Assembly: GCA_902727945.1 (NCBI GenBank)
Contig: CACVAV010000155.1
Location: 1-6,876, forward strand
Direction: 5' to 3'
Origin: an uncultured Thiotrichaceae bacterium
GTDB lineage: Bacteria; Pseudomonadota; Gammaproteobacteria; Thiotrichales; Thiotrichaceae
Length of the DNA stretch: 6,876 nucleotides
Numbering within the stretch: the stretch's first letter is position 1; each line of letters opens with the position of its first letter. Below, piece after piece: positions 1 to 6,832 of this stretch. The position numbers and the translations under genes were made by a program. The notes under the pieces are model-generated. The model was not told where the DNA came from. It made no database searches and saw only the letters and a list, made by a program, of their open reading frames with translations.

Positions 1-3000
1 CCGCTGGTGCCACTGGATGGTGGTCGCTTCGCAACATCTGATCTGAATGATCTGTATCGCCGTGTTATTAACCGTAATAACCGCCTGAAGCGCCTTTTGG
101 AACTGAACGCACCTGACATCATTGTACGCAATGAAAAGCGTATGTTGCAGGAATCTGCAGATGCACTGTTAGATAACGGTCGTCGTGGTCGTGCGATTAC
201 CGGCTCTAATAAGCGCCCGCTGAAATCGTTGTCTGATATGATTAAAGGTAAGCAGGGTCGTTTCCGTCAGAATCTTCTGGGTAAACGTGTTGATTACTCA
301 GGTCGTTCGGTGATTGTGGTTGGCCCGACCTTGCGTTTGCATCAATGTGGCCTGCCCAAGAAGATGGCGCTTGAGTTATTCAAGCCGTTTATTTTCGGCA
401 AACTGCAGCGTCGTGGTTTGGCAACAACGATCAAAGCAGCGAAAAAACTGGTTGAGCGCGAAACAGCAGAAGTTTGGGATATTCTGGCGGAAGTTATCCG
501 CGAACATCCGGTTATGCTTAACCGTGCGCCGACACTTCACAGATTGGGTATTCAGGCATTTGAGCCTCAGTTGATTGAAGGTAAGGCGATCCAGTTGCAC
601 CCGTTGGTGTGTGCCGCGTTTAACGCTGACTTCGATGGTGATCAGATGGCGGTGCACGTGCCATTGTCACTGGAAGCACAGCTGGAAGCGCGTAGCCTGA
701 TGATGTCGACAAACAATGTATTGTCGCCGGCTAACGGTGATCCGATTATCGTACCTTCTCAGGATGTTGTACTTGGTTTGTACTACATGACCCGTGAAGC
801 TATCGGTGCGAAGGGTGAGGGAATGGTATTCTCCGGCCCGCAGGAAGCGCAGCGTGCTTATGAAACCGGTCATGCGTCATTACATGCGAAGGTCAAGGTG
901 CGCATTACGGATCATGTTAAAGATGAAGATAATGATGATCCTGCTGCTGAGCTGATTTCACGCACCCGCTTGGTAGAGACAACGGTAGGTCGTTCAATTC
1001 TGACCAGTATTATGCCTAAAGGTCTGCCTTATGAGCTGTTCAACCAGACACTGAAAAAGAAAGCGATCTCTCGTTTGCTGGATGCGGCTTATCGCTCTGT
1101 GGGAATGAAAGAGTCCGTTGTCTTTGCTGATCATCTTATGTATACGGGTTATCGTTACTCTACCCGTGCGGGTGTTTCATTCTGTGCGGATGACATGATT
1201 ATTCCGGAGAAGAAGATAGAATTACTGTCTGCTGCGGAAGAGGATGTTAAAGAGATTCAGCGTCAGTTTGAAGGTGGTCTGGTTACTCAGGGTGAACGCT
1301 ACAATAAAGTAGTTGATATCTGGGCGCGTACCAATGACCTTGTTGCTAAGGCGATGATGGATAAGATTGGTAGCGAGACGGTTACCGATGCTGAGGGTAA
1401 TCCGGTTCTGGATGATGCCGGGAATGAAGTTGAGCAGGAGTCATTTAACTCAATCTATATGATGGCCGACTCCGGTGCACGTGGTTCCCCGGCTCAGATT
1501 CGTCAGTTGGCAGGTATGCGTGGTTTGATGGCCAAGCCGGATGGTTCGATCATCGAAACGCCGATTACCTCTAACTTCCGTGAGGGGCTGACGGTTCTTC
1601 AGTACTTTATTTCCACGCACGGTGCGCGGAAAGGTTTGGCTGATACAGCACTTAAAACGGCAAACTCCGGTTATCTGACGCGTCGTTTGGTGGATGTGGC
1701 TCAGGATATGGCAGTTGTGCTGGATGATTGTGGCACCAGTCGCGGTATGCTGATGCGCCCTATCATCGAAGGCGGTGATGTGGTTGAAGGTCTGGCCAAG
1801 CGTGTGCTGGGCCGCGTTATCGCGCAGGACGTTTTGCGTGATGATGAAGTCGTGGTTCCTGCGGGCACCTTGGTGGATGAGTATTGGGTAAATGAAATTG
1901 ATCGTTTGGCGATTGATGAACTGGTAGTTCGCTCTGCTATTACCTGTGAAGCTAACTATGGTGTTTGTCGTCAGTGTTACGGGCGTGATTTGGCGCGTGG
2001 TCACCTGGTGTGTAAGGGTGAGTCTGTCGGTGTTATTGCGGCCCAGTCCATTGGTGAGCCGGGTACTCAGCTGACGATGCGTACTTTCCATATTGGTGGT
2101 GCGGCGAGCCGGTCAGCTGCAGAAAGCGGTATTGCCGTTAAGTCAACCGGCAAAGTGAACCTGATTAACGTTAAAACGGTAACGAATGCTCAGGGTAACC
2201 TGGTGGCGGTTTCCCGTTCCGGTGAATTGAGCGTAGTTGACGGTAACGGGCGTGAGCGTGAGCGCTATAAGCTGCCATACGGTGCTACTTTGATGGTTGC
2301 CAGTGGTGAGTCGATTGATGCTGGTCAGAAAGTGGCTCAATGGGATCCGCATACGCATCCGATTATTTCGGAAGTATCCGGTCGTATCGAGTTTCTGGAC
2401 TTTAATGATAACGTCACTGTTCAGACCAAAGTGGATGAAATCACCGGATTGTCTTCGATTGAAGTCATGGATCCGAAAGCTCGTCCGAGTTCGGGGCGTG
2501 ATTTGCGTCCGACGGTGCGTTTATTAGATGAGAACGGTGAGAGTATTTTCTTTGAAAATACCAAGATTCCTGTTCAATATCCATTGCCAGCGGGTGCGCT
2601 GGTGACCACGACTAATGGTGCCGATGTGGGCGTCGGTGATGTAGTGGCGCGCTTGCCACAGGCATCATCGAAGACCCGTGATATTACAGGTGGTTTGCCA
2701 CGTGTTGCTGACTTGTTTGAGGCGCGTAAGCCGAAAGATGGTGCAATCCTGGCTGAGAAAACCGGTACGATCTCATTCGGTAAAGAGACAAAGGGTAAGC
2801 AGCGTATTGTTATCACTGGTGAAGATGGTGAAGCGTACGAAGAGTTGATTCCTAAGTGGCGTATGCTGGATGTGTTTGAGGGTGAGAAAGTGACCCAGGG
2901 TGAGGTTATCGCTGATGGCGAGCCGCACCCACATGATATCCTGCGTCTGTTAGGGGCGACTGCTCTGGCTGAATATCTGGTTAAGGAAATTCAGGATGTT

Positions 3001-3519
3001 TATCGTCTGCAGGGTGTAGGTATCAATGATAAGCACATTGAGGTGATCGTTCGCCAGATGATGCGTAAAGTTGACATCTATGACGCAGGTGATAGTGAGC
3101 AGTTCCTGCGTGGTGAGCAAACCGATTTCTGGCGCGTGATTGAAGAGAATAAGACGCTACAGGCAGCGGGTAAATTACCGATTAAGTTCATTCGTGTGCT
3201 GATGGGTATTACTAAAGCTTCTTTGGTGACTGATTCATTTGTATCGGCGGCTTCCTTCCAGGAAACAACGCGGGTGCTAACTGATGCTGCTGTGCGTGGT
3301 GCACGTGATGAATTGCGTGGTCTGAAAGAGAACGTTATCGTAGGGCGTTTGATTCCTGCCGGTACCGGTCTTGCTTACCATGAGAAGCGACGTCGTGAAC
3401 GTAATCCGTTTCAATTGGAGGATGCGTTTGCAGCCGGGCAGCCTGGCGTTGAAATCACCCCGGCTTTGGCGGTGGAAGAAGCGCCTGCGGTTGAGTCGGT
3501 GGCCTCAGGTACTGAATAA
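1..3519 (+). CDS. rpoC: DNA-directed RNA polymerase subunit beta' (5'-truncated by window)
   Basis: This is the catalytic largest subunit of RNA polymerase. The open frame enters at base 1 and continues a protein already under way, so the GTG at base 7 is an internal Val and not a start. The first residues match E. coli RpoC at about residue 251, by recalled numbering. In order I see the clamp coiled coil that binds sigma (about bases 37-180), the rudder and switch region (181-315), the Mg-binding NADFDGDQ motif at 622-645 with its three catalytic Asp, and the bridge helix (about 1621-1704). The second zinc site has Cys codons at 1729, 1945, 1966 and 1975. The trigger loop begins at 2044 and is interrupted by a large insertion (about 2116-2670) like gammaproteobacterial SI3. 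The conserved C-terminal block (about 3181-3390) is followed by an Ala/Glu/Val-rich tail. The 1172 residues seen plus about 250 missing give a normal family length. rpoB should lie upstream. Confidence 0.98.
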   Translation, partial: PLVPLDGGRFATSDLNDLYRRVINRNNRLKRLLELNAPDIIVRNEKRMLQESADALLDNGRRGRAITGSNKRPLKSLSDMIKGKQGRFRQNLLGKRVDYSGRSVIVVGPTLRLHQCGLPKKMALELFKPFIFGKLQRRGLATTIKAAKKLVERETAEVWDILAEVIREHPVMLNRAPTLHRLGIQAFEPQLIEGKAIQLHPLVCAAFNADFDGDQMAVHVPLSLEAQLEARSLMMSTNNVLSPANGDPIIVPSQDVVLGLYYMTREAIGAKGEGMVFSGPQEAQRAYETGHASLHAKVKVRITDHVKDEDNDDPAAELISRTRLVETTVGRSILTSIMPKGLPYELFNQTLKKKAISRLLDAAYRSVGMKESVVFADHLMYTGYRYSTRAGVSFCADDMIIPEKKIELLSAAEEDVKEIQRQFEGGLVTQGERYNKVVDIWARTNDLVAKAMMDKIGSETVTDAEGNPVLDDAGNEVEQESFNSIYMMADSGARGSPAQIRQLAGMRGLMAKPDGSIIETPITSNFREGLTVLQYFISTHGARKGLADTALKTANSGYLTRRLVDVAQDMAVVLDDCGTSRGMLMRPIIEGGDVVEGLAKRVLGRVIAQDVLRDDEVVVPAGTLVDEYWVNEIDRLAIDELVVRSAITCEANYGVCRQCYGRDLARGHLVCKGESVGVIAAQSIGEPGTQLTMRTFHIGGAASRSAAESGIAVKSTGKVNLINVKTVTNAQGNLVAVSRSGELSVVDGNGRERERYKLPYGATLMVASGESIDAGQKVAQWDPHTHPIISEVSGRIEFLDFNDNVTVQTKVDEITGLSSIEVMDPKARPSSGRDLRPTVRLLDENGESIFFENTKIPVQYPLPAGALVTTTNGADVGVGDVVARLPQASSKTRDITGGLPRVADLFEARKPKDGAILAEKTGTISFGKETKGKQRIVITGEDGEAYEELIPKWRMLDVFEGEKVTQGEVIADGEPHPHDILRLLGATALAEYLVKEIQDVYRLQGVGINDKHIEVIVRQMMRKVDIYDAGDSEQFLRGEQTDFWRVIEENKTLQAAGKLPIKFIRVLMGITKASLVTDSFVSAASFQETTRVLTDAAVRGARDELRGLKENVIVGRLIPAGTGLAYHEKRRRERNPFQLEDAFAAGQPGVEITPALAVEEAPAVESVASGTE
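2116..2670 (+). other. RpoC trigger-loop insertion (SI3-like domain)
   Basis: This is a stretch of about 185 residues between the N-terminal half of the trigger loop (QSIGEPGTQLTMRTFHIGG) and its C-terminal half (TRDITGGLPRVADLFEARKP). Beta'-type polymerases lacking the insertion join these halves directly. In E. coli the equivalent is SI3, made of two sandwich-barrel hybrid motifs, which affects pausing and nucleotide addition. The length and position here fit that domain. The boundaries are approximate and set only by where the conserved trigger-loop motifs stop and resume. Confidence 0.8.
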
Positions 3520-3524
3520 AAGTG

Positions 3525-3540
3525 CTAAATAAGCATTTAG
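3525..3540 (+). repeat. AT-rich inverted repeat just after rpoC stop
   Basis: CTAAAT and ATTTAG are perfect 6-base arms separated by AAGC, starting 5 bases after the rpoC stop codon. As RNA the hairpin would be weak. It has no T tract of its own and lies just upstream of the strong terminator hairpin, so it may only be a spacer or a minor 3'-end structure. Confidence 0.4.
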
Positions 3541-3550
3541 TTCTTTGATA

Positions 3551-3580
3551 ACAACAGGGCGATTTTTCGCCCTGTTGTCT
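3551..3580 (+). terminator. Probable intrinsic terminator of rpoBC
   Basis: ACAACAGGGCGA (3551-3562) and TCGCCCTGTTGT (3567-3578) form a perfect 12-bp stem closed by a TTTT loop, with a GC-rich core. It begins 32 bases after the rpoC stop and lies well before the rpsL promoter, the expected place for the end of the rpoBC transcript. The downstream T tract is interrupted (the 3' arm ends TTGT and is followed by CTTTGTGG), so release may be incomplete. Confidence 0.85.
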
Positions 3581-3647
3581 TTGTGGATCGTTAGTATTAT
3601 GGCTAATAAGCCGACATGATGATTTTGCAGGGAAGATATTGACAACA

Positions 3648-3663
3648 AAGGCAAACATGCCTT
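3648..3663. repeat. Inverted repeat overlapping the rpsL promoter -35
   Basis: AAGGCA (3648-3653) and TGCCTT (3658-3663) are perfect 6-base arms around AACA. The right arm overlaps the first two bases of the -35 hexamer at 3662. The position would suit a protein-binding operator or activator site, but nothing in the sequence names a regulator, and a repeat of this size can occur by chance. Confidence 0.35.
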
Positions 3664-3690
3664 GACAGATGCTTAGCGCATCCCTAAAAT
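3662..3690 (+). promoter_or_regulatory. Sigma70 promoter of the str operon (rpsL)
   Basis: A perfect -35 hexamer TTGACA (3662-3667) is followed by the optimal 17-base spacer and TAAAAT (3685-3690), one mismatch from the consensus -10. Initiation is predicted near base 3697, giving a leader of about 144 nt before rpsL. The discriminator just after the -10 is CTTGCG, rather GC-rich, as often seen at promoters repressed by ppGpp; stringent control is an inference. A second TTGACA at 3639-3644, 23 bases upstream, has no good -10 at the proper distance. The promoter lies between the rpoC terminator and rpsL, so rpsL-rpsG-fusA-tuf can be transcribed independently of rpoBC. Confidence 0.82.
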
Positions 3691-3696
3691 CTTGCG

Positions 3697-3840
3697 ACCT
3701 TTAATAGGCCGGTGATACTGGTCTGTTGTTCTTATGGGGATTGCAAATCATACATTTCCTCATGCAGGTTACTGTGGAAGTCATAGACTTCTATGCTTGG
3801 GGTGAAGTTTTTTCAGGCCCATTACGGAGAATTTTTTTTA
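3697..3840 (+). other. Predicted 5' leader of the rpsL operon mRNA
   Basis: This is non-coding sequence from the predicted start of transcription to the rpsL ATG. Near its end are overlapping, mutually exclusive pairings. GAAGTC (3777-3782) can pair with GACTTC (3786-3791). The same GACTTC can instead pair with GAAGTT (3804-3809), which runs into six T (3808-3813). A third option, CATAG (3782-3786) with CTATG (3791-3795), overlaps both. The first hairpin can be lengthened by wobble pairs towards 3773 and 3795. I see no small ORF with a convincing ribosome binding site and no recognisable riboswitch. Whether the structures regulate anything is unknown. Confidence 0.45.
3826..3830 (+). promoter_or_regulatory. 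Ribosome binding site deciding the rpsL start
   Basis: GGAGA lies 10 bases before the ATG at 3841. An in-frame ATG at 3793 would add 16 residues, but these match nothing in S12, and this Shine-Dalgarno would then fall inside the coding region. The 3841 start is therefore preferred. The spacer is a run of eight T (3832-3839), giving an unstructured, U-rich initiation region. Confidence 0.85.
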
Positions 3841-4215
3841 ATGGCAACGATTAACCAGTTGGTGCGCAAGCCGCGCAAACGCAAAGCTGAAAAGAGCAAC
3901 GTACCCGCGTTGGAGGCTTGTCCGCAGCGTCGTGGTGTTTGTACCCGTGTTTATACAACTACGCCTAAAAAGCCTAACTCGGCTTTACGTAAGGTTGCAC
4001 GTGTACGTTTAACTAATGGCTTTGAAGTCACTAGTTATATTGGTGGTGAAGGACATAATCTTCAGGAACACTCAGTGGTTCTGATTCGTGGTGGTCGTGT
4101 AAAAGATCTGCCGGGTGTTCGTTATCACACTGTTCGCGGTAGCCTTGATACTCAGGGTGTTAAAGACCGTAGACAGGGTCGTTCCAAGTATGGCGCCAAG
4201 CGTCCTAAAAGCTAA
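3841..4215 (+). CDS. rpsL: 30S ribosomal protein S12
   Basis: S12 sits at the decoding centre of the small subunit, contacts the A-site codon-anticodon helix and tunes translational accuracy. The 124-residue product starts MATINQLVRKPRKRKAEKSN and has the usual length. The hallmark PKKPNSALRK segment contains Lys43 (codon at 3967), and the GGRVKDLPG loop contains Lys88 (codon at 4102) and Asp89, the residue commonly beta-methylthiolated in bacteria. Lys43 and Lys88 are the streptomycin-sensitive residues, so nothing here predicts resistance. The basic C-terminus (RSKYGAKRPKS) is intact. It is the first gene of the operon, followed by rpsG after 19 nt. Confidence 0.99.
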   Translation: MATINQLVRKPRKRKAEKSNVPALEACPQRRGVCTRVYTTTPKKPNSALRKVARVRLTNGFEVTSYIGGEGHNLQEHSVVLIRGGRVKDLPGVRYHTVRGSLDTQGVKDRRQGRSKYGAKRPKS

Positions 4216-4234
4216 TTGAGTTGAGAATCTAGAA

Positions 4235-4705
4235 ATGCCTAGAAGAAGAGAAGTCCCCAAACGCGAAATTTTGCCTGATCCGAAGTTCGGAAGCGAAATG
4301 CTGAGCAAGTTCATGAATGCTGTAATGAAAGATGGCAAGAAAGCTGTTGCTGAAAAAATCATTTACGGTGCGCTTGAAGAAATCAGTCAAAAGAAAGGTG
4401 GTGATGGCCTGTCTGTACTGAATGATGCGCTGGAAAATGCGCGTCCTTCAGTGGAAGTTAAGGCACGCCGTGTGGGTGGTGCAACTTACCAGGTGCCGGT
4501 TGAAGTGCGTCAGTCCCGCCAGAATGCATTGGCTATGCGCTGGTTGATTGATGCTGCGCGTAAGCGTGGTGAAAAGTCGATGGCACGTAAACTGGCTGGC
4601 GAATTGATTGATGCTGCTGAGAAGCGTGGTTCTGCTGTGAAAAAGCGTGAAGATACGCATCGCATGGCTGAAGCAAACAAGGCATTTGCTCACTTCCGCT
4701 GGTAA
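4235..4705 (+). CDS. rpsG: 30S ribosomal protein S7
   Basis: S7 nucleates assembly of the 3' major (head) domain of 16S rRNA and contacts the E-site tRNA and mRNA exit. The 156-residue protein begins MPRRREVPKREILPDPKFGS and has the standard length, without the longer C-terminus seen in E. coli K-12. The conserved blocks KFMNAVMKDGKK, NARPSVEVKARRVGGATYQVPVEV and RKRGEKSMARKLAGEL are all present, followed by the EDTHRMAEANKAFAHFRW end. The ribosome binding site is weak (GAG at 4223-4225, nine bases before the ATG), which suggests translational coupling to rpsL. S7 is the known autoregulator of the str operon in E. coli, acting between rpsL and rpsG, but here that gap is only 19 nt. Confidence 0.99.
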   Translation: MPRRREVPKREILPDPKFGSEMLSKFMNAVMKDGKKAVAEKIIYGALEEISQKKGGDGLSVLNDALENARPSVEVKARRVGGATYQVPVEVRQSRQNALAMRWLIDAARKRGEKSMARKLAGELIDAAEKRGSAVKKREDTHRMAEANKAFAHFRW

Positions 4706-4717
4706 GTAGTAGCTAAC

Positions 4718-4721
4718 AGGA
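4718..4721 (+). promoter_or_regulatory. Ribosome binding site for the fusA GTG start
   Basis: AGGA lies eight bases before the GTG at 4730, good Shine-Dalgarno spacing. It supports this GTG as the start, since the encoded protein then opens with the family's typical MARTTPIEQYRN. The next in-frame ATG (codon 16, in GIMAHID) would cut into the strand leading to the P-loop. Confidence 0.8.
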
Positions 4722-4729
4722 TAATACTC

Positions 4730-6826
4730 GTGGCACGCACAACTCCTATTGAGCAGTATCGTAACGTCGGCATCATGGCACACATTGATGCAGGCAAAAC
4801 AACGACCACTGAAAGGATTTTGTTTTACACGGGTATTTCGCACAAAATTGGTGAGGTTCATGATGGTGCGGCCGTTATGGACTGGATGGAGCAGGAACAA
4901 GAGCGCGGGATAACTATTACGTCCGCTGCTACTACTTGTTTCTGGTCCGGAATGGATCAGCAATTTGACAAGCATCACATCAATATTATTGATACCCCGG
5001 GACATGTCGACTTCACCATTGAGGTTGAAAGATCGTTACGTGTATTGGATGGTGCTGTTGCGGTATTTTGTGCGGTAGGTGGTGTGGAACCACAATCGGA
5101 AACGGTTTGGCGTCAGGCAAATAAGTATGGCGTTCCGCGAATAGCTTTCGTCAATAAAATGGATCGGATCGGCGCAGACTTTTTGCGTGTGGTTGATCAG
5201 ATTGAAGAGCGTTTGGGGTCTAATCCGGTTCCGCTTCAGTTGCCTATTGGTGCTGAAGATGATTTTAAAGGTGTGGTCGATTTGGTGCGCATGCAGGCTA
5301 TCTTCTGGGATGAAGGTAACATGGGTGCAACTTATACGGCTGAGCCTGTGCCTGCGGACATGCAGGATGAGTGTCAGGAATGGCGCGAAAAAATGGTTGA
5401 AGCTGCGGCTGAGGCTAATGATGATTTGATGAATGAATACCTTGAGAATGGTGAGTTGACAGTTGATGCTATTTATCAGGGTTTGCGTCTGCGGGCGCTG
5501 TCGGGTGAAGTTGTTCCGGTGTTGTGTGGTTCTGCCTTTAAAAATAAAGGTGTTCAGGCGATGTTGGATGCGATAGTGCGTTATATGCCTTCGCCTTTGG
5601 ATGTCCCTGCCATTACTGGCGTAAAAGATGATGCGGCTGAAACAGCTGATGAGCGTCATGCTTCTGACAGCGAGCCTTTTGCAGCATTGGCGTTCAAGGT
5701 GGCTACTGATCCCTTTGTTGGTACACTGATATTCTTCCGTGTTTATTCCGGCGTGCTGAAAACCGGCGATACTGTTTATAACGCAGTTAAGGGTAAGCGT
5801 GAGCGAATTGGCCGTATTATGCAGATGCATGCCAATTCACGTGATGAAGTTCAGGAAGTGCGTGCGGGTGACATCGCAGCAGCAGTCGGTCTGAAAGATG
5901 TGACGACGGGTGAAACCTTGTCTGCTTTGGATTCTGTTATCACACTTGAACGTATGGATTTTCCTGAGCCGGTGATTTCTGTGGCAGTAGAGCCGCGTTC
6001 ACAGGCTGATCAGGAAAAAATGGGGCTGGCACTGGGTAAATTAGCTCAGGAAGATCCCTCGTTCCGCATTCATACAGATCAGGAGTCGGGTCAGATAATT
6101 ATTTCCGGAATGGGTGAGCTGCATCTGGATATTATCGTTGACCGGATGAAACGGGAATTTAAAGTCGGATGCAACGTTGGTGCGCCACAAGTGGCTTACC
6201 GGGAGACCATTCGCAGTACAACTGAGATTGAAGGAAAATTCATTCGTCAGACTGGTGGTAAAGGTCAGTATGGTCATGTTTGGCTGCGTCTTGAGCCGTT
6301 ACCTGAGGGTGGTGGCTATGAATTCGAAGATGCGGTCGTTGGCGGTGCGATACCAAGAGAATTTATTCCCTCGGTTGATAAAGGTATCCGGGAGCAGATG
6401 TCCGGTGGTGTTCTGGCTGGTTATCCTCTGGTTGATATGAAAGCCACTTTGTACGATGGTTCATTCCATGATGTTGATTCTAATGAGATGGCTTTCAGAA
6501 TTGCGGCAGTCATGGCGGTGCGTGATGGTGTCATGCAGGCTGATGCAGTGTTGCTTGAGCCGATGATGAAAGTTGAAGTAGTAACACCGGAAGATTATAT
6601 GGGCGATGTGATGGGTGATCTGACACGTCGTCGGGGGATTGTTCAGGGTATGGACGATTCGCCAGCTGGAAAAATTATACGTGCGGAAGTGCCATTGGGT
6701 GAAATGTTTGGTTATGCAACTGCTGTTAGATCAGCAACGCAGGGTCGTGCATCTTATTCAATGGAGTTCGCTAAATACGCGGAAGCACCTGCAAGTGTAT
6801 TGCAGGCAATTTTGAAAAGAAGGTAA
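4730..6826 (+). CDS. fusA: Translation elongation factor G (EF-G)
   Basis: EF-G is the GTPase that moves tRNAs and mRNA through the ribosome after peptide bond formation and also acts in ribosome recycling with RRF. The 698-residue product is full length. The GTPase domain has the P-loop AHIDAGKTTTTE (17-28, Lys23), switch I ending RGITI (59-63), DTPGHVD (88-94), NKMD (142-145) and the G5 motif GSAFK (267-271). Domain II follows (about 310-400), then domain III with GMGELHLDIIVDRMKREF. Domain IV carries the tip loop SFHDVDS, with His580 at the usual position for decoding-site contact. Domain V ends in MFGYATAVRSATQGRASYSMEF. It starts with GTG 24 nt after rpsG. Domain IV looks closer to Pseudomonas-type than to E. 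coli EF-G. All key residues are present, so this is the housekeeping enzyme and not a divergent paralogue. Confidence 0.98.
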   Translation: MARTTPIEQYRNVGIMAHIDAGKTTTTERILFYTGISHKIGEVHDGAAVMDWMEQEQERGITITSAATTCFWSGMDQQFDKHHINIIDTPGHVDFTIEVERSLRVLDGAVAVFCAVGGVEPQSETVWRQANKYGVPRIAFVNKMDRIGADFLRVVDQIEERLGSNPVPLQLPIGAEDDFKGVVDLVRMQAIFWDEGNMGATYTAEPVPADMQDECQEWREKMVEAAAEANDDLMNEYLENGELTVDAIYQGLRLRALSGEVVPVLCGSAFKNKGVQAMLDAIVRYMPSPLDVPAITGVKDDAAETADERHASDSEPFAALAFKVATDPFVGTLIFFRVYSGVLKTGDTVYNAVKGKRERIGRIMQMHANSRDEVQEVRAGDIAAAVGLKDVTTGETLSALDSVITLERMDFPEPVISVAVEPRSQADQEKMGLALGKLAQEDPSFRIHTDQESGQIIISGMGELHLDIIVDRMKREFKVGCNVGAPQVAYRETIRSTTEIEGKFIRQTGGKGQYGHVWLRLEPLPEGGGYEFEDAVVGGAIPREFIPSVDKGIREQMSGGVLAGYPLVDMKATLYDGSFHDVDSNEMAFRIAAVMAVRDGVMQADAVLLEPMMKVEVVTPEDYMGDVMGDLTRRRGIVQGMDDSPAGKIIRAEVPLGEMFGYATAVRSATQGRASYSMEFAKYAEAPASVLQAILKRR
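6818..6823 (+). promoter_or_regulatory. Ribosome binding site for tuf inside fusA
   Basis: AGAAGG forms the last two sense codons of fusA (Arg-Arg) and lies nine bases before the ATG at 6833. This Shine-Dalgarno is read by ribosomes finishing fusA, which suggests coupled translation of EF-G and EF-Tu. Confidence 0.7.
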
Positions 6827-6832
6827 ATTGCA

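Noticed and set aside
1450..2091. Antisense open frame of 213 codons inside rpoC
   Set aside because: It lies wholly opposite highly conserved rpoC sequence (bridge helix, zinc site and trigger loop). Its translation is rich in Thr, His, Asn and Arg, as expected from reading conserved codons backwards, with no recognisable motif.
3581..3609. Possible second promoter (TTGTGG, 17 bp, TAATAA)
   Set aside because: Both hexamers are poor matches and the -10 lacks its final T. The promoter at 3662-3690 is far better.
3455..3658. Antisense open frame of 67 codons over the rpoC end and terminator
   Set aside because: It reads through the terminator hairpin, has a low-complexity Pro-rich end (PPTQPQALLPPPKP) that mirrors the rpoC tail, and shows no recognisable family.
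3793..3840. Upstream in-frame ATG extending S12 by 16 residues
   Set aside because: The added residues do not belong to the S12 family. The good Shine-Dalgarno at 3826-3830 serves the ATG at 3841, which gives the exact standard length and N-terminus.
3967..4104. Streptomycin-resistance changes in rpsL
   Set aside because: Codons 43 and 88 both read AAA (Lys), the sensitive wild-type residue, so no resistance is indicated.
4448..5005. Antisense open frame of 185 codons across rpsG and fusA
   Set aside because: It crosses two conserved essential genes on the other strand and shows no protein-like features.
5036..5830. Antisense open frame of 264 codons inside fusA
   Set aside because: It is a shadow of the fusA frame. 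Its product is His/Thr/Arg-rich and resembles no family, and the sense frame here is unmistakable EF-G.
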